NCBI RefSeq assembly: GCF_002150765.1
Contig: NZ_MUYM01000060.1
Span: 1 to 64,000 of the forward strand
DNA length: 64,000 bases
Direction: 5' to 3'
From: Lentzea kentuckyensis
GTDB lineage: Bacteria; Actinomycetota; Actinomycetes; Mycobacteriales; Pseudonocardiaceae
In this document: positions 23,802-31,103 of the stretch, one piece after another
How positions within the stretch are numbered: the first letter of the stretch is position 1
Layout: the number at the start of each line of letters is the position of its first letter
Made by a program: the position numbers and the translations under genes
The notes under the pieces: generated by a model
Databases searched by the model: none
What the model was told of the DNA's origin: nothing
What the model saw: the letters and a program-made list of their open reading frames with translations, nothing else

Positions 23802-24415
23802 GTGACGTGGCGGAGGCGTTGACCGGGGAGGCGATCCTCGCGGCGACCGAAGAGGTGCTGCGCAGGTACGGCCCGGCCAAGGCGACGGTGGTCGACGTCG
23901 CCAAGGCGCTCGGGGTCAGCCACGGCAGCGTCTACCGCCACTTCCCGACCAAGGCCGCGTTGCGGGAGGCCGTGACACGGCGCTGGCTCGACGCGATCCA
24001 CGTCGAGATGGCGTCGGTGCTCGACGAGAACGCCAGTGCCGCCGACAACCTGCGGGCCTGGTTGCAGCGCCTGTTCGACAAGAAACGGCGCTCGCACCTC
24101 GACGAACCCGAGCTGTTCGCGACGTTCCGGGTGCTGGTCAGCGAGAGCCAGGCCGTCCCCGATTACCACATCGGACACCTCGTGGGTCAGGTCGCGCGCA
24201 TCATTTCGGCGGGAGTGGAAACCCAGGAGTTCGTGACCGACGACGTGTCGAGGGCAGCGCAGGCCGTGTGGGACGCGACCGAGAAGTTCCACCACCCGGC
24301 CCACGCCCAGGAGTGGGGGAATCCTCACATTCAGGACGCGTTCGACGCCGTGGTCTCACTGGTCGTCGATGGACTGCGGTACAACCGAATCCCGAGTGCC
24401 GCAGGCGATGCTTGA
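23798..24415 (+). CDS. TetR-family transcriptional regulator
   Basis: A 205-residue regulator. The N-terminal HTH is ILAATEEVLRRYGPAKATVVDVAKALGVSHGSVYRHFPTKAALREAVTRRWL, and the C-terminal ligand domain is of the TetR_C_11-like type. It is translationally coupled to the upstream aldo-keto reductase. It probably binds the 15-bp inverted repeat at 22744-22779 and releases it on binding a substrate of the reductase; this is inferred from layout. Confidence 0.92.
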   Translation: MSDVAEALTGEAILAATEEVLRRYGPAKATVVDVAKALGVSHGSVYRHFPTKAALREAVTRRWLDAIHVEMASVLDENASAADNLRAWLQRLFDKKRRSHLDEPELFATFRVLVSESQAVPDYHIGHLVGQVARIISAGVETQEFVTDDVSRAAQAVWDATEKFHHPAHAQEWGNPHIQDAFDAVVSLVVDGLRYNRIPSAAGDA

Positions 24416-24433
24416 GGGTCACGGAGGTGAACG

Positions 24434-24928
24434 GTGCCGCCTGACGAGTGGATCGATCTGCTGGGAGCGCCCGAACGGCGTCCGGACCCAGTCGACTGGG
24501 ACGCGGTCAAAGCACGGGCCGGCACCGCGCTTCCCGGCGACTTCGTGCATCTCGCCGAGGCCTACCCACCCCTGGTGGTGGGCGGTTACGTCCGGATCCT
24601 GCACCCCACGGCCCGCGCCGGGTTCATGAACTGGATGGCGCAGGCGCCCAAGATCCTTCGGGCGCTGCGCCGGCAACCGGGGCTCCGCGTGCATCCGGAG
24701 AGACCGGGTCTGCTGCCGTGGGGCACCACGCTCAACGGCGACCACTGCCTCTGGTACACCCGAGGCGAGCCGGACGAGTGGACCGTGGTGATCACCGACC
24801 TGCGGCAGAGCTGGTCGTTCGACGGCAACTTCTCGAGCTTCGTCCGGAAGTTCCTGACCGGCGAGATCCAGTGCCCGCTCTTCCCGGACGACGTCCCCGG
24901 CGGCTCCAAACCGTTCCAGGAGCCCTGA
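24434..24928 (+). CDS. SMI1/KNR4 (SUKH) family protein
   Basis: A 164-residue SUKH-fold protein: it opens with WIDLLGAPERRPDPVDWDAVKARAGTALPGDFVHLAEAYPPLVVGGYVRI and ends in a conserved ITDLRQSWSFDGNFSSFVRKFLTGE region. SUKH proteins frequently serve as immunity proteins to polymorphic toxins; no toxin gene is next to it here, so the role is open. GTG 24434 is preceded by GGAGGTG. It is followed by a long terminator hairpin. Confidence 0.82.
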   Translation: MPPDEWIDLLGAPERRPDPVDWDAVKARAGTALPGDFVHLAEAYPPLVVGGYVRILHPTARAGFMNWMAQAPKILRALRRQPGLRVHPERPGLLPWGTTLNGDHCLWYTRGEPDEWTVVITDLRQSWSFDGNFSSFVRKFLTGEIQCPLFPDDVPGGSKPFQEP

Positions 24929-24945
24929 CCGCCCTCTGCCTTTGG

Positions 24946-24998
24946 CGCACGCGGGGAGCTTTCGTTCGCTTGGAGCGCACGAAAGGGCCCCGCGTGCG
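24946..24998. terminator. Long bidirectional terminator hairpin
   Basis: An outer 11-bp stem CGCACGCGGGG / CCCCGCGTGCG (24946-24956 and 24988-24998) encloses a second stem CTTTCGT / ACGAAAG. It is followed on the plus strand by TTTCCT. It separates the convergent SUKH gene and DUF4097 gene. Confidence 0.8.
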
Positions 24999-25018
24999 TT
25001 TCCTACCCGACCCCCCGG

Positions 25019-25930
25019 TCAGCTTGCGGCGGCGGTGACTAGGGCGTTGCCGCTGCCGGTGCGGCCTGTGATGGAGAGAGTGGCGTCGCCCAGCGGTTGT
25101 GAGGAGACCTCGAAGTCGCTGCGGGCGTTGCCGGACGTGGACACCAGGTCGATGCGCGCGAGCGTGCCCTGGCGGATGCCCACGCGGATGTGGCCGGAGC
25201 CGGTGCCGAGCTGGATCTCCCCGGAGGCCGCGTCGGCCACGGTGAGGTCACCACTGCCGGTGCGGACCTGGACGTTGCCCTGCACTGCACCCAGCCACAC
25301 GTCACCGGTGCCGGTGATCAACGTGGTGGTGCCGCCCACCGACGACACCTCGACGTCACCGCTGCCGGTCTTGGCCTTCAGCGCGCCGAGCATCGTGCCC
25401 AGGCGTACGGTTCCCGCGCCCGAGTTCACCTTCGCCTCGCCGGTCGCCCGGTCCGCGGACACCGTGCCCGTGCCGGTGTTCAGGTCCAGCCGGCCCGCGC
25501 CGCCCGTCACGATGACATCAGCGGCCCCGGTCCGTGACGACACGTGCGACCCCACGGGCGCCGTCACCACCACCGAGAGCGGCACGGCGCGCAACGGCAG
25601 TGCCTTGGACGACTCGACGCGCAAACGGTTGCCGAGCAGTTCGACGCGCGCTTCGCGGACGGCGTCCTCCGGGCCGGCCGCCGCGGTCTTGTCCGGGCCG
25701 AACTGGCCGCTGACCCAGCTCAGCACGCTGGACAGCCCCTCGGTCCACGAGTTGCCCGCGGTCGGGTCGTGCCGGACCTCGACGTGCACGCCCGGCGCGT
25801 CGACCAGGTGCACCTGCACCCGGCCGCTGACCAGCGAGATGTCGATCTCGGCGACGCCCGCGAACTCGAAGCTCTGCTGGCGCACGACGCCGGTCGGTTC
25901 CGTGCCTGCCGGTTCTGACGGTTCGGTCAT
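25019..25930 (-). CDS. DUF4097-type beta-helix protein (putative adhesin-like)
   Basis: A 303-residue protein. After a short N-terminus, the second half is a run of short Gly/Thr/Ser-rich strands (LDLNTGTGTVSADR, AKVNSGAGTVRLG, LKAKTGSGDVEVSS, LITGTGDVWLG, VQVRTGSGDLTVAD, IQLGTGSGHIRVG) with a period near 18 residues, the hallmark of DUF4097 right-handed beta-helices. No signal peptide is seen, so it is probably cytoplasmic. ATG 25930 follows AGGGGTGAG, 5 nt after the upstream gene's stop. Confidence 0.85.
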   Translation of the reverse strand: MTEPSEPAGTEPTGVVRQQSFEFAGVAEIDISLVSGRVQVHLVDAPGVHVEVRHDPTAGNSWTEGLSSVLSWVSGQFGPDKTAAAGPEDAVREARVELLGNRLRVESSKALPLRAVPLSVVVTAPVGSHVSSRTGAADVIVTGGAGRLDLNTGTGTVSADRATGEAKVNSGAGTVRLGTMLGALKAKTGSGDVEVSSVGGTTTLITGTGDVWLGAVQGNVQVRTGSGDLTVADAASGEIQLGTGSGHIRVGIRQGTLARIDLVSTSGNARSDFEVSSQPLGDATLSITGRTGSGNALVTAAAS

Positions 25931-25935
25931 CCCGC

Positions 25936-26448
25936 TCACCCCTGCACCCATCCGCGGACGCGCGAGCCCGAGCCGGCGTTTCCGCTCCACCCCTTGTGCT
26001 GATGCTTGTGCTTGCCGTGCACCGCGCCACCCACGGCCTGCTGGATGAACGAGTTCAGCGACACGCCCTGAGCCGCCGCGGCGGCCTCGGCCTTCGACTT
26101 GAGCTCGTTGATCATGCGCAGGGTGATGCGGCTGATGTCACCCGTGGCGTCACCGGCGCCAAAATTGGGCATGTCGTGCCGCGGGCCGGGCTCCGGCTCC
26201 GGTTCGGCGGAACCCGTGACGACCACCTGGACGTCGCGGCCCGCCAGGCGAACCTCCACGACCTGGCCTTCCAGCGAGGCGGTGACCTCCGCGGCCAGGT
26301 CCGACAGTGCGTTCATGATCGCCAGTCGCGCGGCTGGCTCGAGCGCTGCGGACAACGCGGCGGCCGTTCGACGGGTGTTCTCGTCCCCCGCTGATGCGGC
26401 CGTCGCCAGGTCCTCGCGCAGTGACGCGATGTACGGCGACAGATCCAT
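25936..26448 (-). CDS. HicB-like antitoxin-family/ribbon-helix-helix protein, His-rich tail
   Basis: A 170-residue protein. The N-terminus is helical (MDLSPYIASLREDLATAA), a strand-rich middle (VEVRLAGRDVQVVVTGS) is followed by a ribbon-helix-helix-like segment (ISRITLRMINELKSKAEAAAAAQGVSLNSFIQQAVGGAV), and the tail is GKHKHQHKGWSG. This RHH arrangement is what annotation pipelines call HicB-family, but no HicA toxin is adjacent. It lies just upstream of the DUF4097 gene and is probably its regulator or partner. Divergent from thyX. Confidence 0.75.
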   Translation of the reverse strand: MDLSPYIASLREDLATAASAGDENTRRTAAALSAALEPAARLAIMNALSDLAAEVTASLEGQVVEVRLAGRDVQVVVTGSAEPEPEPGPRHDMPNFGAGDATGDISRITLRMINELKSKAEAAAAAQGVSLNSFIQQAVGGAVHGKHKHQHKGWSGNAGSGSRVRGWVQG

Positions 26449-26505
26449 GACACCACTATGACGTCACAACTGGCGTCGCGCAACCGTCAGATAATGTCTC
26501 AAGGC

Positions 26506-27210
26506 ATGCCGAGAGTGCGTTTGGTGGCTAAGACCGAGTTCATCCCGCCGGACGACGTGCCGTGGACGACCGACGCGGACGGCGGCGCGGCGCTCGTCGA
26601 GTTCGCCGGCCGGGCCTGCTACCAGTCGTGGGACCGCTCGAACCCCATGACGAACACCAACGCGACGTTCCTGCACCACCTGCTCGACGTCGGGCACCTC
26701 GCCGCGTTCGAGCACGGCAGCGCGACGCTCTACCTGACCGAGCTGCCCCGCTCGCTCACCCACGAGCTGATCCGGCACCGGCACTTCTCGTACTCGCAGC
26801 TCTCCCAGCGCACCGACCCGACCGACGTCGTGGAGCCGGACCTGATCGCGAAAGACCCGGAGCTGCACGCACGGTTCGTCGCGGCGACCGAGGCGAGCCT
26901 CAAGGCGTACGAGGACCTGGTGCAGAGCCTCGAAAAGTCCGTCAACGGGCGGCGCGCGCGACAGATCGCACGGTCCGTGTTGCCCAACGCCACCGGCACC
27001 GAGATCGTCGTGACGGGCAACTACCGCTCGTGGCGGCACTTCATCGCGATGCGCGCGACCGAGCACATCAACGTCGAACTGCGCGAGCTCGCGGTCGCCT
27101 GCCTGCGCGAACTGATCAAGGCGGCCCCGAACGCGTTCGCGGACTTCGTCGTCTCGACACTCCCGGACGGCACAGAAGTTGCTTCGAGCCCACTGGTGGT
27201 TGAAGGCTGA
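26506..27210 (+). CDS. thyX: FAD-dependent thymidylate synthase
   Basis: A 234-residue flavin-dependent dUMP methylase. The ThyX motif RHRxxSxxxxSxR is present as RHRHFSYSQLSQR, with FEHGSATLYLTELPRSLTHELI before and NGRRARQIARSVLPNATGTEIVVTGNYRSWRHFIAMR after. Upstream of thyX-dapA-rnj as in M. tuberculosis (Rv2754c). The exact start is uncertain: ATG 26506 (MPRVRLVAKTEF) fits homologues; ATG 26494 and 26458 are in frame. Confidence 0.97.
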   Translation: MPRVRLVAKTEFIPPDDVPWTTDADGGAALVEFAGRACYQSWDRSNPMTNTNATFLHHLLDVGHLAAFEHGSATLYLTELPRSLTHELIRHRHFSYSQLSQRTDPTDVVEPDLIAKDPELHARFVAATEASLKAYEDLVQSLEKSVNGRRARQIARSVLPNATGTEIVVTGNYRSWRHFIAMRATEHINVELRELAVACLRELIKAAPNAFADFVVSTLPDGTEVASSPLVVEG

Positions 27211-27215
27211 CGCCC

Positions 27216-27617
27216 ATGAAGCGGCTCATCGTGGACGTCCGGCCCGGCGAATACACGGTCTCGCGCCTGGCAGCGGACGCCTCGCTCCCCGCCGGGCTGC
27301 TCGACCTCACCGACGTGCTGGTCTCCGTGACCAGGACCCCGGACGAGGTGTCGGTCATCGCGCCGTCGTCGTTCGCCCTCGCGAGCGAGACGGCCGAGAA
27401 GGGCTGGCGGCTGCTCACCGTGCGCGGTCCGCTGGAGTTCACGCTCACCGGCATCATGGCCGCGCTCGCGGGTGAACTGGCGGCCGCGGGCGTCTCGCTG
27501 TTCGCGCTGTCCACTTACGACACCGACCACCTGCTCGTGAAGCAGACCGACCTCGGTCGCGCCGTGCTCGCTCTACGTGCCGCAGGTCACGAACTGGTTG
27601 TAGCGCCGGAAGTCTAG
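27216..27617 (+). CDS. ACT-domain-containing protein
   Basis: A 133-residue protein made of two ACT-like halves, of the CASTOR/GATS type: the second half reads WRLLTVRGPLEFTLTGIMAALAGELAAAGVSLFALSTYDTDHLLVKQTDLGRAVLALRAAGHELV. ACT domains bind amino acids; the ligand is unknown. It starts at ATG 27216, 5 nt after thyX, so the two genes are probably co-transcribed. Confidence 0.85.
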   Translation: MKRLIVDVRPGEYTVSRLAADASLPAGLLDLTDVLVSVTRTPDEVSVIAPSSFALASETAEKGWRLLTVRGPLEFTLTGIMAALAGELAAAGVSLFALSTYDTDHLLVKQTDLGRAVLALRAAGHELVVAPEV

Positions 27618-27688
27618 GAACCGATCCTCCATGTGGCGGGTCTGAAGTACCGTCAACGCCCCGGCTCACCAGGACGTAGGAGCGCACG

Positions 27689-29128
27689 TTGCACGGACAG
27701 GCAGTCGAACCGCGCGTCATCGCGGGCAGGTACGCCCTGGTCGCGGAGCTCGGCCGCGGTGGCATGGGCATCGTGTGGCGCGCCCAGGACCGCCACATCG
27801 GGCGTTTCGTCGCCATCAAGGAACTGCACCTGCCGGACGGCATCGCGCACGAGGAACGCCGTGTGCTCGAAGAGCGCGCTCTGCGTGAGGCGCGCACGGC
27901 CGGCAAGCTCAACGACCCGTCCATCGTGACCGTGTACGACGCGATCAACGAGAACGGCACGACGTACATCATCATGGAGCTGGTCGAGGCGGCCACGCTC
28001 TCGACGTTGATCAGCGCGCACGGCCCGATGCCGCCCAACCAGGTGGTGTCGATCGCGCTGCAGGCGTTGTCCGCGCTGGAGAGCGCGCACCAGGCCGGGA
28101 TCGTGCACCGCGACGTGAAGCCCGGCAACCTGATGGTGCGCCCGGACGGCAAGCTCAAGCTCACCGACTTCGGCATCGCCCAGGCCGTCGACGACCCGCG
28201 CCTGACGACCAGTGGCAGCCTCATCGGCTCGCCCGCGTACATGGCGCCGGAACGCATCCACGGCCACGAGGCGGGCCCCCCGTCCGACCTGTGGGCGCTG
28301 GGCGCGACCCTCTGCTACGCCGTCGAGGGCTGGAGCCCGTTCGAGCGCTCCTCCACGGCCTCGACGCTGCACGCGATCATGAGCGAGACCCCGCGGCTCA
28401 CCCGTGCGACCGGCGTGCTCGGCGCCGTGATCACCGGCCTGCTGATCGCCGACCCGAACGCCCGGCTGTCCGGCCCGCAGGCCCGCGCGATGCTGGGCAG
28501 CATCGGCAACCAGCCGACGCCGCCCACCGGGATTCCGCCCCAGGCCACGCAGCAGTACCAGCAGACGCAGGCCGTCAGTCCCGCGAAGAAGAAACGCAAC
28601 CGCATCCTCGCGATCGTGGGTGCCGTCGTCATCGCCGCGGCCGCGTTCACCGGCGGCATCTACGCGCACGGCTGGTTCACGGCACCTGGTGGCAGCGGCA
28701 GCAACACGCTGACCTACGGCGAGGGCGGCGAGATCCCGGTCTTCGGTCTCTCCGAGAACGTGTGCGGCAACGGCCAGGTCGCGCCGACCAAGCAGCTCGA
28801 CTCGGACACCCGTGAGGATTGCGACAAACCGCACGACTTCGAGGTGTTCGACGTCGTCGAGACACTGCCGATCACTTCGAGCCTGCCCGACACGACCTAC
28901 CCCGGCGTCGAAGCCCTGACCAGCCTCGGCGTGGCCCGGTGCGAGCTGACGCTGAAGTCGCAGTGGGTCAAGGACGGCGGCAAGCTCACACTCACGACGT
29001 TGATCCCCACGGACACGGCGTGGAAGAAGGACAAGAACGACAACGCGCAGCGCCGCATCTACTGCGTGGCCAACAAGAAGGACAACAGTCCGCTCAACAG
29101 CACCATAAGCGCGAAGAAGGACAACTAG
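27689..29128 (+). CDS. Membrane Ser/Thr protein kinase (PknB-type) with septum-formation-like extracellular domain
   Basis: A 479-residue kinase. The catalytic domain has the P-loop GRGGMG, Lys in VAIKEL, HRDVKPGNL, DFG (LTDFGIAQ) and APE (MAPERIHG). A Gln/Pro/Lys linker (~280-305) is followed by one transmembrane helix (ILAIVGAVVIAAAAFTGGIYA), and a ~150-residue extracellular domain with four cysteines. Its EDCDKPHDFEVF segment resembles the Septum_form domain rather than PASTA repeats. TTG 27689 follows AGGAG. The next gene, a lipoprotein, may be its extracellular partner. Confidence 0.92.
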   Translation: MHGQAVEPRVIAGRYALVAELGRGGMGIVWRAQDRHIGRFVAIKELHLPDGIAHEERRVLEERALREARTAGKLNDPSIVTVYDAINENGTTYIIMELVEAATLSTLISAHGPMPPNQVVSIALQALSALESAHQAGIVHRDVKPGNLMVRPDGKLKLTDFGIAQAVDDPRLTTSGSLIGSPAYMAPERIHGHEAGPPSDLWALGATLCYAVEGWSPFERSSTASTLHAIMSETPRLTRATGVLGAVITGLLIADPNARLSGPQARAMLGSIGNQPTPPTGIPPQATQQYQQTQAVSPAKKKRNRILAIVGAVVIAAAAFTGGIYAHGWFTAPGGSGSNTLTYGEGGEIPVFGLSENVCGNGQVAPTKQLDSDTREDCDKPHDFEVFDVVETLPITSSLPDTTYPGVEALTSLGVARCELTLKSQWVKDGGKLTLTTLIPTDTAWKKDKNDNAQRRIYCVANKKDNSPLNSTISAKKDN

Positions 29129-29138
29129 TCTGCCGCGT

Positions 29139-29552
29139 GTGAAGAGAAGGATCCTTTCCGTACTGCTGGTTCTCGGCTGCGTGGCCGCCCTCTCGGCGTG
29201 CGCCAGCAACGAGGACAAGTTCGTCTCCGAGCTCAAGGCCGCCGGCTTCAGCAACCCCGGCGTGCCGAGCACGGAGAAGGAGAAGAAGTCCAAGAAGGTG
29301 GGCAAGCGCACGATCAAGTCCTCGTCGAGCACCATCGAGGTGATCGTGCGGGTCAAGGGCTGCGACCTGGAGTTCGCCAAGACCTCCGGTCAGTCGGGCT
29401 ACTGGCTGGACGAACTGCACGTCAACGGGCAGGAACCGGACTGGCCGGGATATCCGGAGAACCTCAACCGCGACCAGGTGGTCAAGCTGCTGGCCGACAA
29501 CTCGGCCAAGCCGGACGGCTTCAAGGGCTGCTACAAGCCGAACGAGCCCTGA
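29139..29552 (+). CDS. Small secreted lipoprotein, unknown function
   Basis: A 137-residue protein with a lipoprotein signal peptide: KRR, a hydrophobic stretch and the lipobox LSAC with the lipidated Cys at residue 21. The mature part is charged (EKEKKSKKVGKRT), with two further Cys (GCDLEF and GCYKP) that could form a disulfide. It begins 10 nt after the kinase stop at GTG 29139, suggesting operon and shared role at the outer face of the membrane. Confidence 0.8.
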   Translation: MKRRILSVLLVLGCVAALSACASNEDKFVSELKAAGFSNPGVPSTEKEKKSKKVGKRTIKSSSSTIEVIVRVKGCDLEFAKTSGQSGYWLDELHVNGQEPDWPGYPENLNRDQVVKLLADNSAKPDGFKGCYKPNEP

Positions 29553-29575
29553 GCCGGTTGTGGTGCAATGGCGGG

Positions 29576-30187
29576 GTGAGTCTCGCCCGTGATGAGCGCA
29601 AGGCGCTCGTCGACCTGATGACCGAGCTCGGCCCGGACGCGCCGACGTTGTGCGGCACGTGGTCGACCAAGGACCTCGCCGCGCACCTCGCGATCCGCGA
29701 GCGGCGTCCGGACACCGCGCCCGGCATCATGCTGCCGGTCTTCGCCAAGTGGACGGACAAGGTCCAGGAGGACTACACGCACAAGGCGTGGAGTGAGCTC
29801 CTCGACCTGGTGCGCACACCGCCGTTCTGGATCCAGCCGGTCGACGAGCTCATGAACACGGGCGAGTACTTCGTGCACCACGAGGACGTTCGCCGCGCAC
29901 AGCCCGACTGGGAGCCACGGCCGTACGACGCTCGTCGCGAGAAGGTGCTGTGGAAGCTGCTGCCGTTCACCGCTCGTATGACGTACAAGTCGTCGCCCGT
30001 CGGCGTGACGCTGGTGCGGCCCGACGGCGAGCACATCGTCGCCAAGCAGGGGGCGAACGGCGTGGTGATCACGGGTGAGGTGGCCGAGCTCGTGATGCTC
30101 GCGTTCGGCCGCGACCAGGCCCGCGTGGAATACAGCGGTGACGCCGACGCGGTGCAACGCGTGCGGTCGTTGAACCGAAGTGTCTGA
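29576..30187 (+). CDS. TIGR03085-family DinB-like metal-binding protein (maleylpyruvate isomerase-like)
   Basis: A 203-residue member of the actinobacterial MDMPI/DinB-like family. N-terminal signature TLCGTWSTKDLAAHLAIRERRPD and EYFVHHEDVRRAQPDWEPR provide the three His of the expected metal site. Family members include mycothiol-dependent enzymes, but TIGR03085 proteins have no proven activity. GTG 29576 begins exactly at the conserved N-terminus (SLARDERKALVDLM); a longer frame overlaps the lipoprotein gene and is spurious. Confidence 0.85.
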   Translation: MSLARDERKALVDLMTELGPDAPTLCGTWSTKDLAAHLAIRERRPDTAPGIMLPVFAKWTDKVQEDYTHKAWSELLDLVRTPPFWIQPVDELMNTGEYFVHHEDVRRAQPDWEPRPYDARREKVLWKLLPFTARMTYKSSPVGVTLVRPDGEHIVAKQGANGVVITGEVAELVMLAFGRDQARVEYSGDADAVQRVRSLNRSV

Positions 30188-30206
30188 ACTCGGGTAGTTT
30201 CTGCGC

Positions 30207-31103
30207 ATGCCCGGAAGCCCCTACGCAGGGCCGAACCGCCCGTTCGGTCGCGTTCTCACCGCTATGGTCACGCCGTTCGACCCGCGTGGCGAGGTCGACC
30301 TCGCCAAGGCGCAGGAACTGGCGAAACACCTGGTGGACCTGGGCAACGACGGCCTGGTCGTGAACGGTACGACCGGGGAGAGCCCGACGACGACCGACCG
30401 CGAGAAGGCGGCGCTGATCACCGCCGTGGTCGAAGCCGTCGGCGATCGCGCCACCGTGGTCGCGGGCGCGGGTACCTACGACACCGCGCACAGCATCCAC
30501 CTGGTGCAGCAGGCCGAGAAGGCGGGCGCGCACGGCGTGCTGGTCGTGACGCCGTACTACTCGCGGCCGCCGCAGGAGGGCCTGCTCGCACACTTCACCG
30601 CCGTCGCCGACGCGTCGGAGCTGCCGGTGATGCTCTACGACATCCCGCCGCGCGCGGTCGTGCCGATCGAGGTCGACACCCTTTTGAGACTCGCGGAACA
30701 CCCGCGGATCCTGGCCGTGAAGGACGCCAAGGGCGACCTGCACGCCGGTAGCCGGGTGATCGCGAGCACCGACCTCGCCTACTACTCGGGCGACGATCCG
30801 CTGAACCTGCCGTGGCTGTCCGTGGGCGCCGTCGGGTTCGTGAGCGTCATCGGCCACCTGGCCGCCGACCGCCTGCGGGATCTCGTCGAAGCGTACGAAT
30901 CCGGAGACGTGGTCCGGGCAAAGGAAATCCACGAGTCGCTGCTGCCGCTGCTGCGACCCTTCCGCCGGGTTCCCGGCGTGACCTACACGAAGGCCGCACT
31001 GCGCCTGCGCGGACTGGACGTGGGCGACCCACGTCTGCCGCTGGTGCCCGCCGCGGCCGAAGACATCGAGGCCATCGCGGCCGAACTGGGAGTCAACGCG
31101 TGA
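30207..31103 (+). CDS. dapA: 4-hydroxy-tetrahydrodipicolinate synthase
   Basis: A 298-residue class I aldolase condensing pyruvate with aspartate semialdehyde in lysine/diaminopimelate synthesis. The motif VVNGTTGESPTTTDREK (substrate Thr pair), VTPYYSRPPQEGL with the relay Tyr, and the Schiff-base Lys in AVKDAKGDL are visible. ATG 30207. Its stop overlaps the rnj start (GTGA), the conserved dapA-rnj coupling of Actinobacteria. Confidence 0.98.
   Translation: MPGSPYAGPNRPFGRVLTAMVTPFDPRGEVDLAKAQELAKHLVDLGNDGLVVNGTTGESPTTTDREKAALITAVVEAVGDRATVVAGAGTYDTAHSIHLVQQAEKAGAHGVLVVTPYYSRPPQEGLLAHFTAVADASELPVMLYDIPPRAVVPIEVDTLLRLAEHPRILAVKDAKGDLHAGSRVIASTDLAYYSGDDPLNLPWLSVGAVGFVSVIGHLAADRLRDLVEAYESGDVVRAKEIHESLLPLLRPFRRVPGVTYTKAALRLRGLDVGDPRLPLVPAAAEDIEAIAAELGVNA

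Noticed and set aside
25936..26448. A HicAB toxin-antitoxin system.
   Set aside because: Only the HicB-like half is present; the neighbour is a DUF4097 protein, not a HicA double-stranded RNA-binding toxin.
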